A program made the position numbers and the translations under genes. Positions 9,561 through 19,686 of a DNA stretch of 64,000 nt are shown in pieces. The notes beneath the pieces were generated by a model. It had not been told where the DNA came from and searched no databases. It worked only from the letters and a program-made list of their open reading frames with translations. The DNA is from Hymenobacter cellulosilyticus. Lineage in GTDB: Bacteria; Bacteroidota; Bacteroidia; Cytophagales; Hymenobacteraceae. The DNA lies in NCBI RefSeq assembly GCF_022919215.1, contig NZ_CP095046.1, forward strand, positions 4,950,501-5,014,500, given 5' to 3'. Each line of letters opens with the position of its first letter. The stretch's first letter is position 1.

Positions 9561-10867
9561 ATGACAACCTCCTCTTTGCTTCCTTCCCCGGCCGCTGCCC
9601 TGGGCACCGATACGTTTCTGGCCCGCTTCCGCGCCGTCCGGCACCAGACGGAGGCCCTCTGCCGGCCCCTGCTGCCGGAAGACACGGTGGTGCAGCCCGT
9701 CATCGACGTGAGCCCGCCGAAATGGCACCTGGCCCACACCACCTGGTTTTTTGAAACGTTTCTGCTGAGCCAGTACCAGCCCGGCTACCAGGTTTTTCAC
9801 CCCGACTACGCCTTTCTGTTCAACTCCTACTACAACTCGTTGGGCAGCCGCGTAAATCGGGCTGACCGGGGCACTTTGTCGCGCCCGGCCCTGCACGAGG
9901 TGTACGCCTACCGGGCCCACGTAGACGCTTGCATGGCCGAGCTGCTGCAGGCCGGCCACGAGCTGCCGGCCGCCTTTGCCGAGGTCATGGAGCTGGGGTT
10001 GCAGCACGAGCAGCAGCATCAGGAGCTGCTGGTAACCGACATCAAGTACATCTTGAGCACCAGTCCGCTGGCGCCGGCCTACCTGCCCGCGGCCACCGAC
10101 GCGCCGGAGCCGACGGCCGCGCCCCTGCCAGCCGCCCGCTGGCTGCCCATTCCCGGCGGGGTGTACCGTATCGGCTACGAAGGCCCGGGCTTTTGCTTCG
10201 ACAATGAGCAGGCCGCCCACGAGGTCCTAGTACCCGACTTTGTCCTGCAAAACCGCCTGGTGACCAACGGTGAATACTTGGAGTTTATCCAGGCCGGGGG
10301 CTACGCTGATTTTCGCTACTGGCTGGGCGAAGGCTGGGAGCTGGTGCAGCAACAGCAGTGGCAAGCCCCGCTCTACTGGGTGCAGCGACCCGAGGGGTGG
10401 TTCCGGTTTACCCACCACGGCCTGCGCCCCCTCGAGTTGAACGCCCCGGTTACCCACGTCAGCTTTTACGAGGCCGATGCCTACGCCCACTGGCAGGGAG
10501 CCCGCCTGCCCACCGAGCAGGAATGGGAAGTAGCCGCCCGCCGCTTCCGGCCCGAGGCCGCTGCTGGCACCTTCCTGGAAAGCCGCAGCTTTGACCCCCA
10601 GCCCCTGCCGGCCGATGCCGACCCCGACCAGTGCCACCAGCTGCTCGGCGACGCCTGGGAATGGACCTATTCGGCCTACCATCCGTATCCGGGCTACGAG
10701 CGGGCCCGGGGGCGCTGGGCGAGTACAACGGCAAGTTTATGCTCAACCAGCTGGTGCTGCGCGGGGGCTCCTGCGCCACGCCCGAAAGCCACATCCGCCT
10801 TACCTACCGCAACTTCTTCCACGCCGACAAGCGCTGGCAGTTTACCGGCATCCGCCTGGCACGCTAA
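9561..10867 (+). CDS. egtB: EgtB-type sulfoxide synthase (frameshifted)
   Basis: Non-haem iron enzyme joining a thiol donor to hercynine during ergothioneine synthesis. The N-terminal DinB-like domain shows the three expected iron ligands: His59 ([11 protein letters not shown]) and the HxxxHxE motif at 149-155 ([16 protein letters not shown]). The C-terminal half is a formylglycine-generating-enzyme-like fold ([44 protein letters not shown]). One C is missing at about 10705-10707; the repaired frame reads [18 protein letters not shown] and ends at 10867 after about 435 residues. Without the repair the frame runs on into egtD and creates a false fusion. First gene of a probable three-gene operon. 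Confidence 0.9.
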
Positions 10868-10905
10868 GCTCTTAGCCTGCTCTTCTCTCTCACTCCCCTT
10901 TCCGC

Positions 10906-11893
10906 ATGTCCGCGTCTTCCGCCCCTACCCTTTCCCCGTTGCTTCCTCCGATTTGGCCCGCCACGTGGCCGAAGGCCTGAGCCGCTTCCCCAAAACCCTG
11001 TCGTCGATGTACTTTTACGACGACGCGGGCAGTGAGCTGTTCCAGCAGATTATGGCTCTGCCCGAGTACTATCCCACCCGCACCGAGTTCGGGCTGCTGA
11101 CGGCCCACCAGGTGGCCATTGGGCAGGCCCTGCGCCCCGCCGACCCGGCCGAGCCGTTCTTTCTGCTGGAGCTGGGAGCCGGCGACGGGCTCAAAACCAA
11201 GATCTTGCTGCGTCACCTGCTCGAAACCGGCGCCAGCTTCACCTACGTACCGGTGGATATTTCCGCCGCGGCCCTCGATGGGCTGGTCAGTAGTCTGCAG
11301 CAGGAGCTGCCGGCCCTGCAGGTCGAGCCCCAGGTGTCAGACTACGCCACGGCCCTCACGCTGATGGCCGCGCGGCCGGGGCGTAAGGCCGTGCTGTTTC
11401 TGGGCTCCAATATTGGCAACTTTCTACCCGCCGACCGCCACAGCTTTCTGCACGAGCTGACCCGGCCTCTGTCGGCCAACGACCGGCTGCTTATCGGTTT
11501 CGACCTGCAGAAAGACCCGCGCCAGATTCGGGCTGCCTATGACGACTCCCAGGGCGTAACGGCGGCCTTCAACCTGAACCTGCTCACCCGCCTGAACCGG
11601 GAACTGGACGCCGACTTTGACCTGGCTCACTGGCAGCACTACACCGACTACGACCCGCTGAGCGGGGCCATTCGCTCGTTTCTGGTCAGTACCCGGCAGC
11701 AGCAGGTGCAGTTGGGGCGCTGGGGCAAAGCGTTGATTTCGAGGCCTGGGAGGTTATTCACACCGAAAATTCCTACAAGTTTACCCGCCGCCTCATCGAG
11801 CAACTGGCTTCCGACGCGGGCCTGCAGGTGCAGCATTTCTTTACCGACGAGCACGACTATTTCGCCGATGTGGTATTGGCGCCCCGGGCGTAA
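10906..11893 (+). CDS. egtD: Histidine N-alpha-methyltransferase EgtD (two frameshifts)
   Basis: SAM-dependent enzyme that trimethylates histidine to hercynine, the first step to ergothioneine. Marks: MYFYDDAGSELFQQI and LPEYYPTRTE at the N-terminus, SAM site LLELGAGDGLKTKILL, and FLGSNIGNF. The ATG at 10906 is one frame off the body; one missing C in the run 10934-10937 would restore MSASSAPTLSPVASSDLARH. A second missing G at 11714-11717 restores the end (SVDFEAWEVIHTENSYKFT ... DEHDYFADVVLAPRA), stopping at 11893. Product about 329 residues, as usual. It lies 38 bases after egtB. The first shift is inferred from the start codon; the second is well supported by the family C-terminus. Confidence 0.9.
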
Positions 11894-11942
11894 GTTGCGG
11901 TGGTTCTGATTTGAAATAACCGCGCGGCGGCTAGCTTTGGGC

Positions 11943-13041
11943 ATGCAGACATTCCCGGAAATAATAAGCCTGGCCTCGGGCTACGGCAACTTTGCCCCAC
12001 CCGCCGCGGCCGTAACGCAGGCCGCGGCTCTTTTGCTGGCCGAACTACCCCTCAGCCCCATCGAAGGGCAAGCCGGCCTGCGGGCAGCCATTGCAGCACG
12101 CTACCAGCAGCAGGGCGCGACGGTAGCACCCGAGCAGGTACTCGTGACTCCTGGGGCCAAGCCGGCGCTGTTTGCCTTGTTTAAAGCCGCCCTGCAGCCC
12201 GGGACGAAGTGCTGCTGCCGACGCCCAACTGGTTTGGCTTCCGGGGCTGGTGGAAAAGGCTGGCGGCACGCTGCGCACCCTGCCGCTCGACCCGGCCACC
12301 GACTACGCCTGGCAACCCGAGCAGCTGCAGGCGGCCCTCACTGAGCAAACTCGGATTCTGCTGCTGAGCAACCCCAACAATCCTACCGGCCGCGTGTACA
12401 GCCGCGCGGAGTGGGAAGCCCTGCTGCAGATTACCCGGCAGTGGCCCCGGCTCCTGGTCGTGTCCGACGAGATTTACGACGGCATTAACTTCGGCCCCGA
12501 GCCGGTGACCTCCCTGCTGGCGCTGCCCGACCCGCACCAGCAGCACGTGGTAGTCAGCGGCTATTCGAAGTCTTTGGCGTTGATTGGCTGGAGCGTGGGT
12601 TACCTGGTAGCTCCGGCGCCGCTGCTGGAAGCTGCCAAGGCTTGGCAGTTTAGCACTAGCGCGGCAGTGGCGGCTTTGTCGCAGGCGGCGGCGCAGGCGG
12701 CCACTGAGCAGGCTGACGAAATTAGCCAGCAACTGTGCGCAGGCTTGCAGGCCAACCGGGAAATCATGCGGCAGTGGCTGGCCGCGCTACCTCTGCCTCA
12801 GCCGCCGCTTCCCTCGGGTACTTACTACACCTTCCCCGATTTCCGGGCCTTTCTGCAACCCGGCTTGCTGCCCACTGCCGCTTCGGCGGCGCTAACCGAG
12901 CAGTTGCGGATGGGAGGCGTGGAGGTGGTAGATGGGGCCAGCTGTGATGCGCCGGGTTTTTTCCGCCTGTCGTATGCCGTGCCGGAGCCCTTGCTGCGGG
13001 AGGCGCTGCGGCGCATGCAGGCAGTACTGCTGGGGCCTTAG
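11943..13041 (+). CDS. PLP-dependent aminotransferase, class I/II (two frameshifts)
   Basis: Fold-type I PLP enzyme of about 366 residues. Signature segments are LLLSNPNNPTGRVYS, VVSDEIYDGINFG and the PLP lysine in SGYSKSLALIGWSVGYL. Two runs are one G short: 12201-12203 and 12243-12246. Repair gives AALQPGDEVLLPTPNWFGFR followed by GLVEKAGGTLRTL, as expected for the family. It starts 49 bases after egtD on the same strand. Family knowledge alone says aminotransferase; position suggests it could supply the C-S lyase step (EgtE role) of ergothioneine synthesis, since fold-type I enzymes include C-S lyases. That role is inference. An unrelated amino-acid aminotransferase is the alternative. Confidence 0.8.
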
Positions 13042-13083
13042 GGCCTAATTCTTCATGGCCGCCAGCCGGGCGGGGCGTTGTTG

Positions 13084-13091
13084 TACCTTTG
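13084..13091 (+). promoter_or_regulatory. Bacteroidota -7 box for the MATE gene
   Basis: TACCTTTG matches the TAnnTTTG consensus of the Bacteroidota primary sigma factor and lies 22 bases before the ATG at 13113. No good -33 TTG at the usual 19-base distance is visible. Confidence 0.5.
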
Positions 13092-13112
13092 CGCCTCGTT
13101 TTGCCCTGCTTT

Positions 13113-14478
13113 ATGTCACTCGCCCAGATTCGTCCGCACATCATTCCTACTCTCCTGCTGGCTTTTCCGGTAGTGCTCAGCCAGTTGGGCCACATTGCCG
13201 TGGGCGTGTGCGACAGTATGATGGTCGGTACTACCGGCAAGGTTCCCCTGGCGGCCGTGTCGCTGGGCATTAGCGTGAGCACCGTAATCATGATTCTGGG
13301 TACGGGCCTCACCTTTGCCATTACCCCGATGGTGGCCGCCGCCAATGGCCAGCGCGACGTCACGGCGCTGGGCCGCTTGCTCACCAGCGGCGTCTGGCTC
13401 AGCACCATAGCCGGCCTGCTGCTCGCCGGCTTGGGCTTTGGCGTGGCCCCACTGTTGAAATACCTTGACCAGCCAGCCGAAGTAGTGGCCCTGGCTGCGC
13501 CCTGGGTGCGGGTCCTGTTCATTTCGTTTCTGCCCCTGATGATTTTTCAGGGCTTCAAGCAGTACGCCGAGGGCCTGGGCCTCACGTTGCAGTCGATGGT
13601 CCTCTCGTTGGTAGCCAATCTGGTGAATGCGCTGCTGTGCTACATGCTGATCTTCGGCCACTTCGGGGCTCCGAAGCTGGGCATGATGGGCGCGGCCTGG
13701 GCCACACTCGTCGCCCGCGTGCTCATGGCCGTGTTTATGGGCGCCTATGTTCTGCGAGCCAAGCGCTTGGCCCCTTACCGGGCCGCCACGCACTGGCTGC
13801 AGCCCCACGGGCCAACCATTCGGCGGCTGGTGGGCTTGGGAGCCCCTATTGGCGTGCAGATGATGTTCGAAATGGGTGCCTTCAGCTTCTCGGCCATCAT
13901 GATAGGCTGGCTCGGCGCGACATCATTGGCCGCCCACCAGATTGCCATCAACATTGCCTCCGTAACCTACATGGCCGCCAGCGGCATCGGGGCCGCTGCC
14001 ACGATTCGCGTTGGTAATTTCCGGGGACTCGGCGATGCGCAGAACGCCCGGCAGGCGGGCTTTGCGGCTTACCTGATTACCTTCCTGTTTATGAGCGTCA
14101 TGGCCCTGCTGCTCATTCTGGGCCGCGACCTGATTCCGCATTTGTACAACCAGCCGGCCGAGGTAGTAGCCCAGGCCACTACCCTGCTGCTCATTGCGGC
14201 CCTGTTCCAGATTTCCGACGGGATGCAGGTAGTGGGTCTGGGGCCTTGCGCGGTTTGGAAGACGTGAAAATACCGTCTATTGTGGCCCTGCTGGCGTATT
14301 GGGCCGTGGCCCTGCCCTGGGCTACTGGCTGGGATTTCATCTGAACCTGGGGGCTACCGGGGTGTGGTTTGGCTTGCTCACGGGCCTGTCGCTGGTAGCA
14401 ATTCTGCTGCTGTGGCGCTTCCGTCAACACAGCGCTTCTCTAGTAATTCCTACTCCAGTACCGGCAGCTATCCACTAA
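13113..14478 (+). CDS. MATE family multidrug exporter (two frameshifts)
   Basis: Polytopic inner-membrane cation-coupled exporter with about 12 helices. Family marks include the first-helix region FPVVLSQLGHIAVGVCDSMM and the matching second-half motif VGLGAPIGVQMMFEMGAFS. The frame is lost near the end: one G missing at 14240-14243 (repair reads MQVVGLGALRGLEDVKIPS) and one C missing at about 14315-14317 (repair reads ALPLGYWLGFHLNLGATGVW). The repaired protein has about 456 residues and ends at 14478. ATG at 13113 chosen because the hydrophobic N-terminus starts right after it. Closest to the NorM-type branch. Confidence 0.88.
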
Positions 14479-14572
14479 GACATGGTGAAAAAGGCGGATA
14501 ATTTCCGGCCTACGGAATTGAAATGCGACAAAAGTAGTTTTCTTGCCAACTCGTAGGCCTGAGATTGTTTAA

Positions 14573-15163
14573 TTGCACTTTTTCGTTGTAGTGAATGCCT
14601 TTTCTCTCTTTTATACTGTCGTTTTTGCTACTTCCCCAGGGCCCAAGCAAGGTCCGGCGGCTAAACCTGCTGCCCCGCCTGCGCCCGTGCTTATTCCGTG
14701 GTCGGCAAGCCGGCCGCTGACCTGGGACGACTTTCAGGGCAAGCCCCTGCCCGCCGACCAGATGGCGGCCCTGACGGCAGCCAACATTGACGTGCAGGTG
14801 GGCTGTAAGGACTACGTATTCTCGTCGGAGGTCCGGGCGGTGTTTATGCCTAGCGAGTCGTGGGCGCGCGACAAGAAGAAGGCCACGCCGGAGCTGCTGC
14901 GTCATGAGCAGCTGCACTTCAACATCACGGAGCTGCACGCCCGGATGCTGCGCCAGAAAATCAGCATCATCAAGCTTGACTGTGAGCACCTGAACCCGGC
15001 GTTTAAGAACCTTACTAACGCGGCTTTCTCGGCCTGGAAGCGCGAGGAATTCAACTACGACCGGGAAACCAACCACGGCTTAAATGCTGCCAAGCAGACC
15101 TATTGGGAAACCCAGGTGCAGCAGCGCCTGGCTTTGCTGGAGCAGTTTGCCTCCAAACCTTAG
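14573..15163 (+). CDS. DUF922-type putative Zn-dependent protease
   Basis: 196 residues. A hydrophobic N-terminal stretch (residues 3-20) looks like a signal peptide or anchor, followed by a Pro/Ala linker and then the DUF922-like body. PLTWDDFQG opens the domain; the HExxH metal motif is visible in LRHEQLHFNITELHARML. The start is TTG at 14573; a GTG at 14591 is an alternative. Function is not established; the family is annotated as secreted putative metalloproteases. It sits between MATE and csaA, all rightward, with 24 bases to csaA. Confidence 0.7.
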   Translation: MHFFVVVNAFSLFYTVVFATSPGPKQGPAAKPAAPPAPVLIPWSASRPLTWDDFQGKPLPADQMAALTAANIDVQVGCKDYVFSSEVRAVFMPSESWARDKKKATPELLRHEQLHFNITELHARMLRQKISIIKLDCEHLNPAFKNLTNAAFSAWKREEFNYDRETNHGLNAAKQTYWETQVQQRLALLEQFASKP

Positions 15164-15187
15164 CTTCGGGTTTGCTAAGTTGCGGCC

Positions 15188-15534
15188 ATGAACTCTGCTA
15201 CGACCATTACCTGGGCCGATTTTGAGCGCGTCGACCTGCGGGTGGGCACGATTCTGGAGGCCCGCGAATTTCCTGAGGCCCGCAAGCCCGCCTATCAGCT
15301 CTTGATTGATTTGGGACCCGAAATCGGCCAGAAACGCTCCAGCGCCCAAATTACCCAACACTATACCCCCGCCGGACTGGTGGGCCGCCAGGTGCTCTGC
15401 GTGGTCAACTTTCCGACCAAGCAAATCGGGCCATTCCGCTCGGAGGTGCTCGTTACCGGTGCCCCGACGCCGAGGGCCACATTGTGCTGGCCACGCTGGC
15501 CGCCCCGGTGCCCAATGGCAGCCGCCTGGCGTAA
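15188..15534 (+). CDS. csaA: CsaA-like tRNA-binding-domain protein (frameshifted)
   Basis: Single OB-fold tRNA-binding domain, the CsaA type proposed as an export chaperone. [23 protein letters not shown] and the conserved [30 protein letters not shown] are visible. A C is missing in 15462-15465; repair gives [26 protein letters not shown] and a stop at 15534, for about 115 residues, the normal size. Convergent with the DUF4296 gene, whose end lies 7 bases away. Confidence 0.9.
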
Positions 15535-15540
15535 GCAGCC

Positions 15541-15897
15541 TTAACGTACCCCGAGCTCATATTTGCGGGCGGCCAGGCTGTCGAGTACGATGCCGTAGAG
15601 CTCGTCGAGGTCTTTGTTGTGCACCGCATAATAGCGGTAACTCTGCCAAAAGACCGAATCCGACACTTCGTGGCGCCACAGCATGTCTTTCTGCAGTTGG
15701 TTGAACAGGGCCTGGGACGAGTCGGCGCGCAGGTGTGCCGCTTCCACCCGACTCTCGTTCAGGTGCAGCTCGACGAGCAGTTGCACCATTTTCTCCTTGG
15801 GCAGCAGGGACGAAGGTGGCATAGGCTCTTCGGGCCGCTGACAACAGGTCAGCAACACGCTCAGAATCAGGACCAGGCAGACAGGTAGCTTTTTCAC
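15541..15897 (-). CDS. DUF4296 lipoprotein
   Basis: 118 residues from the GTG at 15897. The N-terminus [20 protein letters not shown] is a lipoprotein signal with the modifiable Cys in the LLTCC region. The body ([20 protein letters not shown] ... [18 protein letters not shown]) is the DUF4296 pattern of short envelope lipoproteins found in Bacteroidota; function unknown. A longer reading from 16002 would overlap the divergent DUF58 gene and place the lipobox internally, so GTG is preferred. Confidence 0.8.
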   Translation of the reverse strand: MKKLPVCLVLILSVLLTCCQRPEEPMPPSSLLPKEKMVQLLVELHLNESRVEAAHLRADSSQALFNQLQKDMLWRHEVSDSVFWQSYRYYAVHNKDLDELYGIVLDSLAARKYELGVR

Positions 15898-15934
15898 GTG
15901 TGCAAAGTTAGGAGGAACCCGTAGTTTAGCTGAA

Positions 15935-16836
15935 ATGAATTCACCGGCCGCCACTCCATTCCAACAACTTGTCCGGAAGCTTCGGCAGATGGAAATACGC
16001 ATCCTGAAGGCGGCGGATGCTCAGCTGCAGGGCGATTTTCATTCCGTTTTTAAAGGCACCGGCCTGGAATTCGACGACGTGCGCCTTTACCAGTACGGCG
16101 ACGAGGTGCGAGCCATCGACTGGGCCGTGTCGAGCAAAGGCCACGGCACCTTCGTCAAAACCTATAAGGAAGAACGGGAACAGTCGGTTCTGCTTTTGCT
16201 CGACGTCAGCGCCTCCCAGCAGGTGGGGCCGAAGGGCGGCGCAAGCTGGACGTAGGCCGCGAAATCTGCGGCATTCTGGCCTTGGCCGCCGCCCGCCAGG
16301 ATGCCCAGCTTGGCATTATGGCCTTTTCAGACCAGAAAGAGCTATATCTGGCTCCCGGCAAAGGAATTCGTCACGCCTATTCCCTGATTAAGCGGCTGTT
16401 TGAACTGGAGCCCCGCTCCCGGCAGACGGCCGTGGGCAGCGGCATCAAGCAGGCCCTGGGTTTGCTTAAGCGCCGCAGCATTATCCTGCTGATTTCCGAT
16501 TTTATTGACACTAACTACGAGCGGGAACTGACCATGCTGGCCCGCAAGCACGACCTGGTGGTGGTGCAGCTGCTCGACAAGCGGGAGCAGGAATTTCCGC
16601 CCCTGGGCATCGTACCCCTCCTCGACCAGGAAACGGGCCGCACCGTGTGGGTCAATACGTCGGCGGAAGCTTTCCGAAAAAGGTACCGGGCTACCTACGA
16701 GCAGAACCGAGAACAAATCGGGCAGATCTGCCGCCGCCACCGCACCGAGTACTTGTCCATTGCCACCGACGTCGACTTCGTGCCCCAGCTGGTACGGCTG
16801 TTCCGACGGCGTAATCAACGGGGTGGCCGGGCCTGA
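15935..16836 (+). CDS. DUF58 protein of a Bat-type operon (frameshifted)
   Basis: Cytoplasmic or membrane-associated DUF58 protein of about 300 residues, usually partnered with MoxR ATPases and VWA proteins. Family marks: GLEFDDVRLYQYGDEVRAIDW and LLLLDVSAS, then LISDFID in the VWA-like half. A G is missing at 16234-16236; repair joins VGPKGRRKLDVGREICGIL to LALAAARQDAQLGIM. The stop at 16834-16836 is one base before the ATG of the next gene, so the two are translationally close. Divergent from the DUF4296 gene, with only 37 bases between starts. Confidence 0.88.
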
Positions 16837-16837
16837 T

Positions 16838-17755
16838 ATGCGCCGCTTTGCAGCTTATATTCTGGGGGTGGCGGCCGTTTTGCTAAGCCAGCCCACGGCG
16901 GCCTCCACTACCGGGGCCGACCCGCCTCGCAGCCGCTTTATGCGGCCCAGCACCCGCGTGGGCGAAATCATCGACTACGAGCTAAGCTACGCTCACTCCC
17001 CGGAGCTGGAAGTTATTTTCCCCGACTCTACGGCCGAGTTCAAACCGTTTGAATACGTGGGCAAGAGCTTTTACCCCACCCGCACCCTACGCGGCCAAAG
17101 CATCGACCGGACCGTCTACCACTTGCGCACTTTCGCCCTGGATTCGGTGCAGAGCCTGGGTTTGCCGGTCACTATTCTGCGCGGCCGCGACACGGTAACG
17201 GTGGCCAGCACCAGCGCCGTGGTCCGGCTGCTGCGCACAGCCGCGGCAGCCGGCGGTGAAGCCCCGGTCCTGCAGCAGAATACCACCCTGCTGCCCGTGC
17301 CCACGCGGTTCAACTACCCTTACTGGCTGGCGGGTACCGGTGTGCTGGCCCTGGTGCTGGGCAGCTTCTTTGTGGGGTTTCGTCGCACGCTGCGCCTGCG
17401 CTACCAGCGTTACCGGTTGCGCAAAAACCACGTCTATTTCCTGGCTCAATATGCCCGCCACATCGAGCGGTTTACCCTTTCCCGCTCCCTGACCAACATG
17501 GAGCGGGCCATTACACTCTGGAAAAACTACCTCACCGGCCTCGAAGACAACACGATTAACAGCCTGACCACCAGAGAAATTGTAGCGCATTACGAAAACG
17601 ACCACGACGTAAATACGGCCCTGCGCATCACCGACCGGGTGATTTACGGCAACCAGTTCAACGAGGAAGAAGCTGAAACCGACCTGGCCTTCGTGCTGCT
17701 GCGCGACTTTGCCGAGCGGCGCTACGAGTTAGTATCGGCCCAGCTGCGGGCGTAG
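16838..17755 (+). CDS. Membrane-anchored protein of the Bat operon
   Basis: 305 residues. Signal peptide (LLSQPTAAS), an extracytoplasmic beta-rich region of about 135 residues (GEIIDYELSYAHSPELEVIF), one membrane helix around residue 165-180 (YWLAGTGVLALVLGSFFVGF) and a basic, helical cytoplasmic tail with a coiled segment. This resembles the BatD-like or unnamed membrane protein between DUF58 and VWA genes in aerotolerance operons. Start ATG at 16838, one base after the DUF58 stop. Partner identity is inferred from context. Confidence 0.7.
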   Translation: MRRFAAYILGVAAVLLSQPTAASTTGADPPRSRFMRPSTRVGEIIDYELSYAHSPELEVIFPDSTAEFKPFEYVGKSFYPTRTLRGQSIDRTVYHLRTFALDSVQSLGLPVTILRGRDTVTVASTSAVVRLLRTAAAAGGEAPVLQQNTTLLPVPTRFNYPYWLAGTGVLALVLGSFFVGFRRTLRLRYQRYRLRKNHVYFLAQYARHIERFTLSRSLTNMERAITLWKNYLTGLEDNTINSLTTREIVAHYENDHDVNTALRITDRVIYGNQFNEEEAETDLAFVLLRDFAERRYELVSAQLRA

Positions 17756-17787
17756 CCGGTCCTCTTGTTTTCCCGTACCTTTCCGGC

Positions 17788-18835
17788 ATGAATCAGCTTT
17801 GGCAACGCTTCCTGGCCCCCGCGGTAGATGGACTGCGCTATGCCACGTTCACGAGCTACACCTGGCAGCAACCCGCCTATTGCTGCTGATTCTGCTGATT
17901 CCGGTGCTGTTTCTGGTCCGCTGGCTGCTGGTACACCGGCGCCGGCCGCGCTTGGGTGTGGCCTTCGTGGCCGGGCAGCTGCGCCGCGACTACAGCGCCA
18001 GCTTGCGGTTTCTGCCCGACATCGTGCTAGGTTTGAGCTTGGCTTTTGGCATCGTGGCGTTGGCCCGGCCCCAGCGCACCGACGAGCGAGTGGTGCAAAC
18101 CGGGCAGGGCATTGATATTCTGCTGCTGGTAGACGTGTCGTCGTCGATGGAGCTGCAGGACCTGCGGCCCAACCGCCTGGAGGCCGCCAAGCGCGTGGCC
18201 CGGGAGTTTGTGGACGGCCGTAGCGGGGACCGAATCGGGCTGGTCGTATTTGCCGGCGACGCATATTCCATGGCTCCGCTTACCACCGACTACGAGCTGC
18301 TGCGGGAGAACCTGCAGAGCCTTCAGCTGGGCATGATTGCCAACGACGGCACGGCCATTGGCACGGCCCTGGGCGTGGCTACCAACCGCCTGCGTGACTC
18401 CCGCAGCCGCACCAAGGTCTGCATTCTGATTTCGGATGGCGAAAACACCGCCGGCAACCTCGACCCGCTCACGGCTGCCCAACTGGCTCATGCTTTTGGG
18501 GTAAAAATCTACACCATCGGGCTGGGCAAGGATGGCTACGTGCCCTACGGGCAGGACGAAACCGGCCGCCCCGCTACGTGGAAACCCGCCTCGACGAAAC
18601 AGCCATGCGGCAATTGGCCCAGGCCGCTGAAGGCCAGTTTTTCCGCGCCTCCGACAATAACGCCCTGCGCAACGTGTTCCGCCGCATCGACCAGTACGAA
18701 AAGTCGGAAATCAAGCAGACCCGCTACCGCAACACCAAAGACTATTACCGGATTTATCTGTTCTGGTGCGTAGGCCTGTGGCTGCTCTGGCTGGGCCTGA
18801 AAAACACTTTTCTCTCCAACTCCCTGGAAGACTAG
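17788..18835 (+). CDS. BatA-like von Willebrand factor A protein (two frameshifts)
   Basis: VWA protein with an N-terminal membrane helix pair, about 349 residues. The MIDAS motif is DVSSSMELQDL, followed by GLVVFAGDAYSMAPLT and ILISDGENTAGN; a C-terminal helix (FWCVGLWLLWLGL) anchors the end. The first shift lies at 17880-17881, where one T is missing (repair QQPAYLLLILLIPVLF); the second at 18569-18572 lacks one C (repair TGRPRYVETRLDETAMRQLA). Start ATG at 17788. Last gene of the DUF58 / anchored protein / VWA set; no moxR is present next to it, which is unusual. Confidence 0.85.
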
Positions 18836-18918
18836 CCGCTCTGTACTTGTGGCTAGTACGGCTTGGTCTGTTACTACATCAATTAGCCGCTGCTCTCCAG
18901 CCTTCACGTTAAAAAAGA

Positions 18919-19602
18919 ATGCCCATAGCCGATAATCTTCGCTACTTCGAACAACAGTTGCAGGGCAGCAAGGCCCGGCTGGTGGCCGTTACCAAGACTC
19001 ACCCTGTAGCCCTGCTCCAGGAAGCCTACGATGCTGGGGCCCGGCTGTTTGGCGAAAACAAGGTGCAGGAGCTGGTAGCCAAGCAGCCCGAGCTGCCCGC
19101 TGATATCGAGTGGCACCTTATCGGCCATTTGCAAACCAACAAGGTGAAGTACGTGGCTCCCTTCGTGCACACCATTCAAAGCGTCGACAGCCTTAAGCTG
19201 CTCCAGGAAATCGAGAAGCAGGCCGCTAAGCACGGCCGCGTGATTCAGTGCCTGCTGCAATTTCATATTGCCGCCGAGGAAACCAAGTTTGGCTTATCCC
19301 TGCCCGAGGCCGAGGAAATCCTGGAGTCGGAAGCTTATCAGGCCATGCGTCACGTGCAGATTGCAGGCGTGATGGGCGTGGCTACCAATACCGACGACGA
19401 GGCCCAGCTGCGCCGGGAATTTGGCGAGCTGCGCAGCTACTTCGAGCAGCTGCAGGCCCGCTACTTCGCCCAGCAGCCCGCCTTCAAGGAAATATCCATG
19501 GGCATGAGCTCCGACTTCCGCCTAGCCTTGGCCGAAGATAGCACGCTGATTCGGGTGGGCAGCGCTATTTTTGGTGCCCGCAACTACGGTCAGGCCAGCT
19601 GA
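18919..19602 (+). CDS. yggS: YggS/PROSC family PLP homeostasis protein
   Basis: 227 residues, single-domain PLP-binding barrel that buffers free pyridoxal phosphate. Visible: RLVAVTKTHP with the PLP lysine, LFGENKVQELVAK, EWHLIGHLQTNKVKY, IAGVMGVAT, and the C-terminal phosphate-binding SMGMSSDFRLALAEDSTLIR and VGSAIFG. ATG start, intact frame, normal length. Rightward, between the VWA gene and DUF423. Confidence 0.95.
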   Translation: MPIADNLRYFEQQLQGSKARLVAVTKTHPVALLQEAYDAGARLFGENKVQELVAKQPELPADIEWHLIGHLQTNKVKYVAPFVHTIQSVDSLKLLQEIEKQAAKHGRVIQCLLQFHIAAEETKFGLSLPEAEEILESEAYQAMRHVQIAGVMGVATNTDDEAQLRREFGELRSYFEQLQARYFAQQPAFKEISMGMSSDFRLALAEDSTLIRVGSAIFGARNYGQAS

Positions 19603-19686
19603 TTTCCCCAGGATTACTGGTTGAACCCTTCCGGACAGCTAAAACCACCCCAGTAGCACCCCACTCCTCACACAACTTTTCCTAGA

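Noticed and set aside
9561..11909. A single 782-codon frame joining EgtB and EgtD, as a fusion protein
   Set aside because: The C-terminal EgtB motifs (GEYNGKFM to IRLAR) continue in another frame and stop at 10867, and a separate ATG opens egtD at 10906. The apparent fusion is caused by one missing base at about 10705.
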